DNA of 64,000 nt from Novosphingobium sp. (GCA_024236175.1 JACKKY010000003.1:124001-188000), one strand, 5' to 3'. Counted from the stretch's first letter, positions 42,631 to 54,558 are shown. The notes: generated by a model from the sequence alone, not told the origin. Numbers and translations: made by a program.

Positions 42631-44136
42631 ATGTCCGTTCGTATGGCCCTTGCGAAATTGTCTGCCTGTGCGGCAGGCTGCGCACTCGTCGGTGGTGGTG
42701 CGGTCCACGTGGCCGAGACACCTGCGGAACAAGGCCAGTACCGCAAGGTCAAGAGCGTCAAGCAGGTCAAGCCGAAGATCGTGCGAAAGGAACCGCGCAA
42801 GACCAAGCGCATCCGCCGCGTGATCAAGAAGACCACCTGCTGCGAGCAACCGCAGATGGCGATGGTGCCGCTTCCGGCGCCCTATATCCCGCCTGCGCCG
42901 CCGCAGCCGATTACTACCGGCGGTGGTGGCGGCCCGATCGTGATCGGCGGGGGCGGTTTCGGCGGCTTCGGTGGCGGTTTCTTCGGCGGTTTCTTCGGCG
43001 GCGGTTCGAGCGGCGGCAACATCGTCGTCTCCTCGACCAGCACGGGCGGTTCGACCTCAACCTCCTCGAGTGGCGGTTCGACCTCAACCAGTGGCGGTTC
43101 GACTTCGACTTCCGGCGGCTCGACGTCCACGAGCGGCGGCTCCACCTCGACGTCTACCGGCGGCTCGAGCAGTTCCAGCTCGTCGTCCTCGTCTTCGTCG
43201 AGCTCCTCGTCTTCGAGTTCGTCCTCGAGCTCTTCCGGTGGCAGCACGGGCGGCAAGACCAGCTCCGGCGGTCATCACAGCACCACGAGCGGCGGCTACA
43301 GCACCACCAGCGGCGGTCACAGCACCACGAGCGGCGGTCATAGCACCACCAGCGGCGGTCATAGCACCACCAGTGGCGGTCACAGCACTACGAGCGGCGG
43401 TCACAGCACCACGAGTGGCGGCCACAGCACGACCAGCGGCGGCTACGGTAGCAGCGGCAGCTCCGGAAGTTCCGGCGGTTCCTCTTCGTCTTCGTCCGGC
43501 GGGTCGAGCGGATCGAGCTCATCGTCTTCGGGCGGCTCGAGCAGCTCCAGCTCGTCGTCGTCTTCCTCCAGCTCCTCTTCGTCGTCGTCGAGCTCGTCCT
43601 CTTCCGGCGGCTCAACCTCGACGTCCACGAGCGGCGGTTCGACGTCGACTTCCGGCGGTTCCACTTCCACGAGCGGCGGTTCCACGTCGACCTCGGGTGG
43701 TTCGACCTCGACGTCGACCGGCGGCAGCACCAGCGGCTCGAGCAGCACCAGCGGTTCGAGCAGCACGAGCTCGTCCAGTTCCTCGAGCACGTCGGGCGGT
43801 TCGAGCACTTCGACTTCGAGCGGTGCGACCTCAAGCGGCGCGACGTCCACTTCGACGTCGACCTCTTCGGGCGGCACGAGCTCGTCCAGCGGTTCGACTT
43901 CGACCAGCGGCTCCACCTCGACCAGCAGTTCCAGCTCGACGAGTGGCTCCACCTCCACGAGCGGATCGACTTCGACCAGCGGTTCGACGAGTACGTCGGG
44001 CGGTTCGACCGGCGGTTCGACGACCAGCTCGAGCGGCGGTCACGAAGTGCCTGCTCCGCCGATGATCATCCTGTTTGGCGCGGCCGCGGCCACGGTTCTG
44101 GGACGCCGCCGGCTGGCAAGAAAGAAAGCTGCCTGA
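42631..44136 (+). CDS. secreted Ser/Gly/Thr-repeat protein with PEP-CTERM-like sorting tail
   Basis: A 501-residue protein. The N-terminus has a signal-like hydrophobic segment (LAKLSACAAGCALVGGGAVHVAE), a Lys/Arg-rich region (KIVRKEPRKTKRIRRVIKK), a CC pair and a Pro-rich linker. A very long Ser/Gly/Thr domain follows (about residues 130-470). It includes eight exact repeats of the seven-residue unit (H/Y)STTSGG at about residues 216-271, long polyserine runs and many GGSTST units. The end reads VPAPPMIILFGAAAATVLGRRRLARKK, a VPAPP motif with a membrane helix and basic tail like PEP-CTERM. So it is likely sorted to the cell surface by an exosortase. The role is unknown, possibly adhesion or matrix. 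Confidence 0.72.
   Translation: MSVRMALAKLSACAAGCALVGGGAVHVAETPAEQGQYRKVKSVKQVKPKIVRKEPRKTKRIRRVIKKTTCCEQPQMAMVPLPAPYIPPAPPQPITTGGGGGPIVIGGGGFGGFGGGFFGGFFGGGSSGGNIVVSSTSTGGSTSTSSSGGSTSTSGGSTSTSGGSTSTSGGSTSTSTGGSSSSSSSSSSSSSSSSSSSSSSSSGGSTGGKTSSGGHHSTTSGGYSTTSGGHSTTSGGHSTTSGGHSTTSGGHSTTSGGHSTTSGGHSTTSGGYGSSGSSGSSGGSSSSSSGGSSGSSSSSSGGSSSSSSSSSSSSSSSSSSSSSSSGGSTSTSTSGGSTSTSGGSTSTSGGSTSTSGGSTSTSTGGSTSGSSSTSGSSSTSSSSSSSTSGGSSTSTSSGATSSGATSTSTSTSSGGTSSSSGSTSTSGSTSTSSSSSTSGSTSTSGSTSTSGSTSTSGGSTGGSTTSSSGGHEVPAPPMIILFGAAAATVLGRRRLARKKAA
43276..43443 (+). repeat. 21-bp tandem repeat, eight units, inside the repeat protein gene
   Basis: Eight consecutive 21-bp units encode (H/Y)STTSGG. Six to seven are very alike at DNA level, with changes only at third positions (for example CAC/CAT, ACC/ACG, AGC/AGT). 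This supports slippage or recombination-driven length variation. All units keep the frame. Confidence 0.85.
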
Positions 44137-44168
44137 GCGGAACCCCAACACCGCGCGGGAGAACAGCG

Positions 44169-44198
44169 AAGGGCGGTGCCACGGGCGCCGCCCTTTTT
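44169..44198 (+). terminator. Rho-independent terminator after the repeat protein
   Basis: A 12-bp stem (AAGGGCGGTGCC at 44169-44180 and GGCGCCGCCCTT at 44184-44195, one T-G pair) closes over an ACG loop and is followed by a run of T. It lies 33 bp after the repeat protein stop and also serves the convergent rhodanese gene region. Confidence 0.85.
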
Positions 44199-44208
44199 CA
44201 TTAGGGGG

Positions 44209-44724
44209 CTAGACGCCCGCCACCCAGTCCACGCCGGGAGCGTCCGTGGCAACGACGTCGGCAAGTTCCCAGACGTTGCGATAGCCGTAGCCGTGCAGGT
44301 TGATGAAGGTCGGGATGTTCAGCGCAAGCGGCGCGCGCTTGGTCATGACCGGCGGCCGGTTGTCGCTGAAATTGTTGTTGCAATAGATGTAGATCGCACG
44401 GTCCGGGTCGTCGCCCAGCACGTGGCGCAGCTTTTCGTCGGTGAAGTCGCTGAACGGCAGGTTGACCGCGCCTTTCAGATGGCCGCGGGCGAATGCTTCC
44501 GCCGAACGGGTGTCGAGCAGGACCGCGCCGTCGGTCCGGGATGCCCGGTCGAATTCATTCCAGGGCAGGCGATGGGCCTCTCGAACCGGCGCGAGTTCGC
44601 TCACCAGCCGGTCGAAACCGGCATAGTCGATCTGCGGGTTGGCGGGCGCGCCGTCCTGGGCGGCCGCAGGCATGGAGTGCAGCGCGAGCGCCAGCGCTCC
44701 CGTCAGGCCAAGATATGCTCGCAT
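44209..44724 (-). CDS. periplasmic rhodanese-like protein
   Basis: A 171-residue protein with a signal peptide (to about residue 22, AAAQ). A rhodanese fold follows: AVLLDTRSAEAFARGHLKGAVNLPFSDFTDEKLRHVL, with the active-site Cys in IYIYCNNNFSDNRPPV, then a C-terminal GYRNVWELADVVA. The CNNNFSDN loop is longer than that of usual sulfurtransferases, so sulfur transfer is not certain. It is preceded by a 23-bp hairpin in its leader. A regulatory or detoxifying role cannot be told apart. Confidence 0.75.
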   Translation of the reverse strand: MRAYLGLTGALALALHSMPAAAQDGAPANPQIDYAGFDRLVSELAPVREAHRLPWNEFDRASRTDGAVLLDTRSAEAFARGHLKGAVNLPFSDFTDEKLRHVLGDDPDRAIYIYCNNNFSDNRPPVMTKRAPLALNIPTFINLHGYGYRNVWELADVVATDAPGVDWVAGV

Positions 44725-44732
44725 GGTTCCCT

Positions 44733-44755
44733 CCCGGTTCCTGGGAGGAACCGGG
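44733..44755 (-). promoter_or_regulatory. leader hairpin of the rhodanese gene
   Basis: CCCGGTTCC (44733-44741) and GGAACCGGG (44747-44755) form a perfect 9-bp stem with a 5-nt loop (TGGGA), 9-31 bases upstream of the start codon. The purine-rich ribosome site GGGAGGGAA begins at the edge of the stem. It may tune translation. Confidence 0.5.
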
Positions 44756-44797
44756 GTAGGGTGGGCACGCTTTATCGCCGCTGAATGTGTTCGCTAA

Positions 44798-47470
<2,673 letters not shown>

Positions 47471-47627
47471 ATGGGCGAGTTCCCTCTTTTATGAGTTTGT
47501 TTTTCAGGTTCCCGCTGTGCAGCGACAAGATGCCCCTGTGATGCTGCAATGCGGAAACGGAATCAATGCGCCGCCGATGCGCGCTGGAGGCCGTCAGGTC
47601 AAGAGGCGTTGGGCTTGATGGTGCAGG

Positions 47628-48509
47628 CTAGAGCGCCGTCTGTTCGGTCCGTTTGCGCGCTGCCGTCCAGCAGCCGACAACAATCAGCGCCGCTCCCGCG
47701 ACGGTTGCAGCGTCCAGCTGCTCGCCGAACCACATCCACCCGAACAGCGCTGCCCAGAGAAAGCCGGTGTATTCTATCGGGACCAGGACCTGCGCTTCGG
47801 CTCGTGCGTAGCCCCAGGACAGCAGCAGCAGCGCCACCACCGCCAGGGCGCCGCCCAGCGCGATGTCGCGCAGGGCCCGCGGCTCCGGCCAGACCGCCAG
47901 CCACGGTGCAGCCGCCAGAAACAGGCTCGCGACGATGAGGTTCTGGAAAAACGCGATCTCGATCGGTCCGGCCAGAAGCGCCTGCTTTCGCTGCAGTACG
48001 AGATTGAGGGCATAGAAGACCGCCGATGCAAGGATCGCGGCGGTGCCCAGCGCGGTTTCCCGGCTGAATTCGCCGCTGCCGAAACGTGCTGCGCCGATCG
48101 TCAGCACGCCGGCGATGCCGAGCAGGGAGGCGATGATCGCGTTCGGCCGGATCGTCTCGCCCAGCATGACCGCGGCAAAGTACAGCGCGATAAGCGGCGC
48201 CACGAAGGATATGGCTATGGCTTCGGCCATCGGGATGCGCACCAGGCCCCAGAAGAACAGCGGCGCCATGCAAGCAACCACGACGGAGCGCTGCACATGC
48301 ACTTTCAAGGCGCCTTTGCCGGGCGGTTTTCCGCCGGTCGTCAGCCAGACCGGGACCATCAGTGCGCTGGCCACGATGTTGCGAAACAGCAGCGCGCTGT
48401 AGACGCCGGCCAGCATCGACGCGCTCTTCATCGCCGCGTCCATCAGGCTGAAGGTCGCGATGCCCGCCACCACGGCGAGAAAGGGCAGCAAGGGATGGTC
48501 CCGTGGCAT
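47628..48509 (-). CDS. EamA/DMT-family transporter
   Basis: A 293-residue membrane protein with ten predicted hydrophobic helices in two EamA repeats: PFLAVVAGIATFSLMDAAMKSA..., VHVQRSVVVACMAPLFFWGLVRIPMAEAIAISFVAPLIALYFAAVMLGETIRP, and the second repeat ending VPIEYTGFLWAALFGWMWFGEQLDAATVAGAALIVVG. Members export metabolites or amines, and the substrate is unknown. ATG at 48509 is chosen because the longer open frame upstream is a shadow of the L,D-transpeptidase gene. It is divergent from that gene. Confidence 0.83.
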   Translation of the reverse strand: MPRDHPLLPFLAVVAGIATFSLMDAAMKSASMLAGVYSALLFRNIVASALMVPVWLTTGGKPPGKGALKVHVQRSVVVACMAPLFFWGLVRIPMAEAIAISFVAPLIALYFAAVMLGETIRPNAIIASLLGIAGVLTIGAARFGSGEFSRETALGTAAILASAVFYALNLVLQRKQALLAGPIEIAFFQNLIVASLFLAAAPWLAVWPEPRALRDIALGGALAVVALLLLSWGYARAEAQVLVPIEYTGFLWAALFGWMWFGEQLDAATVAGAALIVVGCWTAARKRTEQTAL

Positions 48510-48663
48510 GGCCCGGCCTCTCGCCTGCCCGGCACGGAAGCACAAGCGATTCATCGAAGGGTAAGCAGCAATGCTTGATGGTGGCGGGCGAAGCGGGCAG
48601 AATCGCGTTGCGCCCGGCGATGCGGATTCGGTGTATCCCGGCGGAGGCTTGGAAACGGTTGCG

Positions 48664-50073
48664 ATGATACAGGGGAATGAATTTCGGATTTTCCGGCTGC
48701 CGGTGGCGGCCATGGCCGCGCTTGCGCTTCTGGCGCAACCGGCCGTCGCGCAGCCTGCCGGGGAGCCCGAGAGCATTCTGCCGCCGGCCGTTTCCACACC
48801 GGCGCCGGCGGCCCCGACCGTGCCCCAAACGACCACCACTTCGCCACCGGCCGACACGACGATGACCTCGGTTCCCGTGATTCAGCCGCTTCCGGTGATC
48901 GAACCCGAGATGGTCTGGACGCTGGGCGATGCGCAGGCCCTTCTCGGCGTGATCGAGGGTATCGGCAGCGAAGGCCTTTTCCCCGCCGATTATCGCGTGA
49001 GCGCCTTGCGCCAGGCGATTCTCGCGGGCGAGGGAGACGAGCTGAACGCTGTTGCGAGCAAATCCTTCTCCTGGCTGGTCGAAGACCTTCGCGACGGCCG
49101 CACGCCGGTGACGGAGCGGGTGCAGTGGTTCGCGGTCGATCCGGACCAGGATGTCGCGCCGACCGAGCAGATCATGACTGCCGCTCTTCAGTCGCATGAC
49201 GTCCCGGGCGTGCTTGCAAGCCTGGCCCCGACTCATCCCGACTACGAGGTGCTGAAGGCCGAACTCGCCGCCACGCCCGAGACCGACAAGGCCCGGCGCG
49301 CGCTGATCCGCGCCAACATGGATCGCTGGCGCTGGCTCGCGCGCGATCTCGGCGAGGTCTACCTGCTCACCAACGTGCCCGAATTCCAGCTGCGCCTGAC
49401 CGTGAAGAACCGGATTATCCGCACGTACCGCACGATCGTCGGCAAGCCGGGCAGGACGGCGACGCCGCAGCTTGCCGAGACCGTGGAAGCGGTGGTGTTC
49501 AACCCGACCTGGACAGTGCCGCAGTCGATCGTGAAAGGCGAAGGGCTCGGCGCCCGGCTGCTCGCCAATCCGGCATCCGCCCGCCGTCAGGGCTACAAGG
49601 TGACCAAGGCAGCCGACGGCACGGTCTATGTCGTGCAGCAGCCCGGGCCCAACAATTCGCTCGGCCTGATGAAGATCCACATTCCCAATCCCCACGCGAT
49701 CTATTTCCACGACACGCCGTCCAAGCACCTGTTCGACCGTGACGTGCGCGCCTTCAGCCACGGCTGCATCCGTACCGAGCGTGCGGTCGAACTGGGCATG
49801 ACCATGGCGATCCTCGGCGCGGAGCTGCCGGCGCAGGAAGCCGCCGATATCTCGCGCTCGGGAAAATACACGAAAGTGGCGATGACGCGGACTTTCCCCG
49901 CCTACATCACCTATTTCACCATGGGACGCGACATCGACGGCAACCTGCGGTCGTTCAATGACATCTACGACCGCGACAAGCCGGTGCTGGACAGTTTCGC
50001 CGCGCCGCGCCAGCCCAAGACATCGCAGCGCAAGAGCGACGAGCCCATCATCCAGCTCGACAATCCGCTCTGA
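48664..50073 (+). CDS. L,D-transpeptidase, YkuD-domain (YcbB-like)
   Basis: About 469 residues. A signal peptide (FRLPVAAMAALALLAQPAVAQ) and a Pro/Thr-rich linker precede a domain with a peptidoglycan-binding-like helical region (DAQALLGVIEGIGSEGLFPADYRVSALR). The C-terminal YkuD domain has the catalytic motif FSHGCIRTERAVELG (Cys nucleophile in SHGCIR). It crosslinks peptidoglycan through meso-DAP in the periplasm. An alternative start at 48571 adds 31 residues without a better signal. The next gene follows after 27 bp. Confidence 0.85.
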   Translation: MIQGNEFRIFRLPVAAMAALALLAQPAVAQPAGEPESILPPAVSTPAPAAPTVPQTTTTSPPADTTMTSVPVIQPLPVIEPEMVWTLGDAQALLGVIEGIGSEGLFPADYRVSALRQAILAGEGDELNAVASKSFSWLVEDLRDGRTPVTERVQWFAVDPDQDVAPTEQIMTAALQSHDVPGVLASLAPTHPDYEVLKAELAATPETDKARRALIRANMDRWRWLARDLGEVYLLTNVPEFQLRLTVKNRIIRTYRTIVGKPGRTATPQLAETVEAVVFNPTWTVPQSIVKGEGLGARLLANPASARRQGYKVTKAADGTVYVVQQPGPNNSLGLMKIHIPNPHAIYFHDTPSKHLFDRDVRAFSHGCIRTERAVELGMTMAILGAELPAQEAADISRSGKYTKVAMTRTFPAYITYFTMGRDIDGNLRSFNDIYDRDKPVLDSFAAPRQPKTSQRKSDEPIIQLDNPL

Positions 50074-50100
50074 GCCGGTTCTGACAGGAAAAGGGGCATT

Positions 50101-50970
50101 ATGGCTACGGCAGGACCGCGCGTTGCGGTGGTGACAGGGGCGAGCGCCGGCATCGGGCGACAGGCGGCGAAGGAGTTGGCCGGACAAGGCTGGCGAGTCA
50201 TCGCCACGGGGCGGAATCCCGAGCGCTGCGCGGCGGCAGAGACCGAAATCCGGGCGGCCTCCGCAACCGGCGATGCGGCGTTCATCTGCGCCGACCTGTC
50301 ATTGATGGCCGATGTTGCACGGCTGGCGCGCGAGATCGCGGGCATGACGGACCGCGTCGACCTGCTGCTCAACAACGCGGGCGGGATGCCGAGCCACTTC
50401 GAGATGACGGCCGAGGGATATGAGGCGAATTTCGCCGGAAACCATCTCGGCCCCTTCCTGCTGACGGAGCGCCTGCTGCCGTTGCTCAGGAAAGCGGCCG
50501 GCGATGCGCCGGAAGGGTCGGTGCGCATCATCAACACGTCTTCCGACGCCAGCGAGATGATCGAGACGCTCAATCTCGACGACATGCAGAATCTCGACAC
50601 CTATTCCAACGGATTGGCGTACTGCAGCAGCAAGCTCGCGAATGTGTTGCATGCCAGGGGGCTGGCCACGCGGCTCGCGGACGACGGCATCATCGCCCAT
50701 TCGCTGCACCCCGGGACGGTGGATTCCAATTTCTTCGACGATCTCGACGAGCAGACGCGGGCCTATACCCAGACGCTCGAGAAGATGACGGTGGAACAGG
50801 GCGCGGATACGCTGGTCTGGCTGGCCACCGGCGACGAGCCCGGCCGCAGCAGCGGCGGCTACTGGCATGAGCGCAGGCCGCGCAAGCCCAACCCGCTGAT
50901 CGATGACGATGCGTTCATCGCGCGGTTCTGGGAAGAAAGCGAAAGGCTCGTCGCCCGCGCCGGCGTGTGA
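50101..50970 (+). CDS. SDR-family oxidoreductase
   Basis: A 289-residue short-chain dehydrogenase. The NAD(P) motif is VVTGASAGIGRQAAKEL, the structural NNAG motif is LLLNNAGGMPSHF, the catalytic Tyr and Lys are in LAYCSSKLANVLH, and a following PG motif is in HPGTVDSNFFDD. The family reduces ketones or oxidises alcohols, and the substrate here is unknown. It lies upstream of two amidohydrolase genes, with 148 bp separating it from the first. Confidence 0.87.
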   Translation: MATAGPRVAVVTGASAGIGRQAAKELAGQGWRVIATGRNPERCAAAETEIRAASATGDAAFICADLSLMADVARLAREIAGMTDRVDLLLNNAGGMPSHFEMTAEGYEANFAGNHLGPFLLTERLLPLLRKAAGDAPEGSVRIINTSSDASEMIETLNLDDMQNLDTYSNGLAYCSSKLANVLHARGLATRLADDGIIAHSLHPGTVDSNFFDDLDEQTRAYTQTLEKMTVEQGADTLVWLATGDEPGRSSGGYWHERRPRKPNPLIDDDAFIARFWEESERLVARAGV

Positions 50971-51118
50971 GGGGCCATCCGGCGCCCAACTTGCAGATCG
51001 TCCAGTTCGGCCTTGCCGCGCTCCGGTATGACGCCGGCGGCGTTGCAGCCGGGCGGCCATCTGTTAGGTATCGGACCAACGACTACCCACCGACGGGAGC
51101 GTTTCGGGAGAACCAAGC

Positions 51119-52306
51119 ATGGCCGAAGCAGATGTCATTGATGTCAACCGCGAGATCGAGAGAAAGCCGCGTGTCGCCAACTATGTGGTCGATGCCGACC
51201 AGCATGTGACGCCGCCGCCGACGTTCTGGGCGGAATACCTGTCCCCGCAATTCCGCGAGCTCGCACCGAAAGTCGAAAGCGACGACGAATTCGATTACGT
51301 CGTCTTCGAAGGGCAGCGTCGCAAGATAAACCTGATGCAGTCGCAGGCGGGGCGCACCTACAAGCAGTACAAGAATGCCGGCAAGCAGTCCGACATGCGC
51401 ACCGGCGGCTGGATGCCGCAGCAGCGGCTCGACGACATGGATCGGGACGGGATCGACAAGGCCGTGGTGTTCGGCGGTGGGCCGCTCGGGACCGGCAATC
51501 TCGACCTCTATCTCGACAGCTTCAAGGCGTTCAACCGCTGGCAGTCGGACTTCTGCGCGCAGACGAACGGCCGGGTGTTCGCCGTTTCCTATCTGACGAC
51601 GGTCGATGTCGACCAGACCATCGAAGGCATGCGCGAAGCCAAGGCGCGCGGCGATGTCGCCGTCAACCTGCCGGCCTTCCCGCAGAATATTTCCCAGTTC
51701 AGCAAGGAAGGCTCGGTCTGGCAGGCGATGACCGGCGATCCCGACGGGGAACGCAGCTATCGCGATCCGGAATTCGACCGGCTGTGGGCGGCAGCCGTCG
51801 ATCTCGACATGCCGATCACCTTCCACCTCGGCGCGCGCGTTTCGCGCTTCAAGGACAAGACCAACTTCCTGCCCGACCTGCCGATGGGCAAGGTGGCGAT
51901 GCTCGAGCCCATCGGCATCTTCATCTACGGCGGCGTGTTCGACCGGTTCCCGGACCTGCGCATCGGCATCATCGAATCCGGTGTGGGCTGGATGCCCTGG
52001 GCGGCGGACTACATGGATCGCAACTGGCGGCTCCAGAAATACTGGACCGAATGCGACATCAAGAACCCGCCGAGCTTCTATTTCGACCAGAACGTCTACG
52101 CGTCGTTCATCTCCGATCCGGTGGGTGTCCGGCTTCGCGACCTGCCCGGGTGCAAGAACATCATGTGGTCGTCGGACTACCCGCATTCCGAAACGACGTT
52201 CCCCTTCTCGCACGAGACGATCGCGGAAAACTTCGAAGGCATTCCCGACGAAGACCGCGACTGGATCATCGCCGGGTGTGCGGAGAAGTTCTTCGGATTG
52301 AAATAA
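51119..52306 (+). CDS. amidohydrolase-superfamily protein, copy A
   Basis: A 395-residue TIM-barrel protein of the amidohydrolase_2 type. A metal-site segment VDADQHVTPPPTFWAEYLSP near residue 25, HLGARVSRF in the middle, and DYPHSETTFPFSHE near the C-terminus carry the conserved His and Asp residues. It starts MAEADVIDVNREIE, almost the same as copy B. Members decarboxylate or hydrolyse aromatic or cyclic acids, and the substrate is unknown. It has Gln where copy B has Val before the first His (DADQHV), which may alter the first metal position. Confidence 0.8.
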   Translation: MAEADVIDVNREIERKPRVANYVVDADQHVTPPPTFWAEYLSPQFRELAPKVESDDEFDYVVFEGQRRKINLMQSQAGRTYKQYKNAGKQSDMRTGGWMPQQRLDDMDRDGIDKAVVFGGGPLGTGNLDLYLDSFKAFNRWQSDFCAQTNGRVFAVSYLTTVDVDQTIEGMREAKARGDVAVNLPAFPQNISQFSKEGSVWQAMTGDPDGERSYRDPEFDRLWAAAVDLDMPITFHLGARVSRFKDKTNFLPDLPMGKVAMLEPIGIFIYGGVFDRFPDLRIGIIESGVGWMPWAADYMDRNWRLQKYWTECDIKNPPSFYFDQNVYASFISDPVGVRLRDLPGCKNIMWSSDYPHSETTFPFSHETIAENFEGIPDEDRDWIIAGCAEKFFGLK

Positions 52307-52364
52307 CCGGTCGCGGCCGGGGCGTGATCAGGCCCCGGCCGCCCTTTGCTTGGGAGAGCCAGCC

Positions 52365-53555
52365 ATGGCCGAAGCCGATGTCATCGATGCCAACCGCGAG
52401 ATCGAGGCGCAGCCGCGCGTTGCCGACTATGTGATCGATGCCGACGTTCACGTTACGCCGCCGCCGACGTTCTGGGCCGAATACCTCTCGCCCCAGTACC
52501 GCGACCGGGCACCGACTGTGGAACACGGCGACGATGCCGACTGGCTGGTTTTCGAAGGCACGCGCAAGAAGCTGAACCTGATGCAGTCGCAGGCGGGCCG
52601 CCGGTTCGAGGAATTCAAGAACGACGGCAAGCTGTCCGACATGCGCGTGGGCGGCCACATCCTGGCCGCGCGGCTGGACGACATGGACCGTGACGGCATC
52701 GACAAGGGTGTCGTCTTCGGCGGCGGCCCGCTGCACACGGGCGACATGGAAATGTATCTCGACAGCTACGAGGCGTTCAATCGCTGGCAGTCGGACTTCT
52801 GCGCCGATTCCAACGGCCGCCTGTTCGGCGCGGCCTTCCTGCCCACCATAGACGTCGATCTTTCGGTGAAGATGATGAAGGCGGCGCGCGCCCGCGGCGA
52901 CGTTGCCGTGAACATGCCCGCCTTCCCGCAGTCGGCGAAGCATTTCGACAAGTCGTCGACCACGCTGATGCAGGGCCTGATGGGCGACCCGAACGGTGAG
53001 CGGCAGTACCGCGACGCGGAGTTCGACCCGATCTGGAAGACTGCGATAGACCAGAACCTGGCGATCACCTTCCACCTCGGCGCGCGCATCGTGCGCTATA
53101 CCGATGCCACGCATTTCCTGCCCGACCTTGCCGTCAGCAAGACGCCGATGCTGGAAATGATCGCGCCGATGATCTTCACCGGCCTGTTCGATCGCTTCCC
53201 GGACCTGCGCGTCGGCATGATCGAATCTGGTTCGGGCTGGATGCCCTGGGCGGCGGAATACATGGACCGCATCTGGTTCATGCAGCGCCACTGGACCGGC
53301 TGCGACATCAAGCACGAGCCGAGCTACTATTTCGACCGGAATGTCTACTGCTCGTTCATTTCGGACAAGGTGGGCGTCGCGCTAAGGAACTTCCCGGGCG
53401 GCAAGAACCAGATGTGGTCGTCGGACTATCCGCACTCCGAAACCACCTTCCCGCATTCGCACAAGGTGATCGAAGATCACTTCGAGGGCGTGTCCGAAGA
53501 GGACAAGCGCTGGATCCTCGCCGGCTGCGCGGAGAAGTTCTACGGGCTGAGCTGA
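52365..53555 (+). CDS. amidohydrolase-superfamily protein, copy B
   Basis: A 396-residue paralogue of copy A, 58 bp downstream and in the same direction. The metal-site segment is IDADVHVTPPP, then FHLGARIVRYTD, and DYPHSETTFPHSHKVI. Much of the sequence is identical to copy A, including DMDRDGIDK, FNRWQSDFCA and MPWAAEYMDR, so it arose by tandem duplication. The leader and first residues (MAEADVIDANREIE) are also alike. The pair may form a heteromer or act on related substrates. ATG at 52365 matches the copy A start. Confidence 0.8.
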   Translation: MAEADVIDANREIEAQPRVADYVIDADVHVTPPPTFWAEYLSPQYRDRAPTVEHGDDADWLVFEGTRKKLNLMQSQAGRRFEEFKNDGKLSDMRVGGHILAARLDDMDRDGIDKGVVFGGGPLHTGDMEMYLDSYEAFNRWQSDFCADSNGRLFGAAFLPTIDVDLSVKMMKAARARGDVAVNMPAFPQSAKHFDKSSTTLMQGLMGDPNGERQYRDAEFDPIWKTAIDQNLAITFHLGARIVRYTDATHFLPDLAVSKTPMLEMIAPMIFTGLFDRFPDLRVGMIESGSGWMPWAAEYMDRIWFMQRHWTGCDIKHEPSYYFDRNVYCSFISDKVGVALRNFPGGKNQMWSSDYPHSETTFPHSHKVIEDHFEGVSEEDKRWILAGCAEKFYGLS

Positions 53556-53579
53556 CGGCCGCGGGAGACGGAGCGGCGT

Positions 53580-54545
53580 CTAGCCGCCCCACCACTTCTC
53601 GCAGAACAGCCGGAGTTCGCGCTCGATCTCCGCATCCTCCGGCGCACCGCCGAAGGCGCCGTGGACCGCGCCTTCCTGGATATGCAGTTCGGCCGGGATG
53701 TCGGCATTGCGTAGCGCCCGGTGCAGCCGCGCGGCGTTGGAGAGGAACAGGTCGCGTGTGCCTGCGGTGATCAGCGTCGGCGGGTAGCCCTTGGTGAAAT
53801 CGCCGAACAGGGGCGAGAGGTAGGGGTGGTCCAGCGGTGCGCCGTTGGCGTAGAGCAGGTTGATCGGCATCAGGCTGCCCATGCCGTCGATCACCGCGTT
53901 GGTGTTGAAACTGTCGCCCGATTCGGTGAGGTCCGCCTCCGGAGAGATCAGCACGAGTGCTGCCGGCAGGGGCAGGCCCTCGTCGCGCGCGCGCAGCATC
54001 AACGCGGCGGCAAGATTGGCTCCGGCGGAGCCGCCGCCAACGATGATCTCCGAGGGCGCATGGTCGCGCAGCAGCGCCCGATAGAAGGCGATGCAGTCGT
54101 CGAGCGCGGCGGGATGGGGATGGTCGGGCGCAACCCGGTAGTCGACCGTGACCACGCGCACCATGTGGCGGAAGGCCGATCCCATGGCCATGGCCTTGCA
54201 CACTTCTCCGCCGCCATAGATCAGCGCGCCGCCATGGATGTCGAGATAGATGCGGCGGTCGCCGGGCGGCACGCCTTCGGGCACGATCTCGTAAGCAAGC
54301 GCTTCCCCCTCGCGCAGTTCCGTCAGCGTGTGGGGCAGGTCCGGCATGCGGGCGCGCATCATCTGCAGGATCATCTGGTCGCGCTCGGCGATCTGCTCGC
54401 GCCATGCCTCGGCGTCGTCGAGCGAGGGATATGGACTGGTTTCCGCCGGTCGCGGAGCGCCGAGGAAGGCCTGCGCCGGTTCGCTCAGATGGCGAGGCAC
54501 CGGAAGATCGCGGGCGGGAACGTGAAGGCTCGGTTGTTCACCCAT
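53580..54545 (-). CDS. HSL-type alpha/beta hydrolase (esterase)
   Basis: A 321-residue esterase of the hormone-sensitive-lipase group. The oxyanion-hole motif is LDIHGGALIYGG, the nucleophile Ser is in IIVGGGSAGANLAAALML, the acid is in TAGTRDLF, and the catalytic His is in GAVHGAFGG. The N-terminal cap region includes PRPAETSPYPSLDDAEAWREQIAERDQ. It cleaves short-chain esters, and the substrate is unknown. It follows the PhyH gene on the same strand and is convergent with the amidohydrolase pair. Confidence 0.85.
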   Translation of the reverse strand: MGEQPSLHVPARDLPVPRHLSEPAQAFLGAPRPAETSPYPSLDDAEAWREQIAERDQMILQMMRARMPDLPHTLTELREGEALAYEIVPEGVPPGDRRIYLDIHGGALIYGGGEVCKAMAMGSAFRHMVRVVTVDYRVAPDHPHPAALDDCIAFYRALLRDHAPSEIIVGGGSAGANLAAALMLRARDEGLPLPAALVLISPEADLTESGDSFNTNAVIDGMGSLMPINLLYANGAPLDHPYLSPLFGDFTKGYPPTLITAGTRDLFLSNAARLHRALRNADIPAELHIQEGAVHGAFGGAPEDAEIERELRLFCEKWWGG

Positions 54546-54558
54546 CGTGTCTCTCTCC

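Noticed and set aside
42882..43256. Long antisense open frames rich in Glu/Pro/Val across the repeat-protein gene
   Set aside because: The GC-rich repetitive DNA has few stop codons in any frame. These frames have no start context or homology and vanish outside the repeats.
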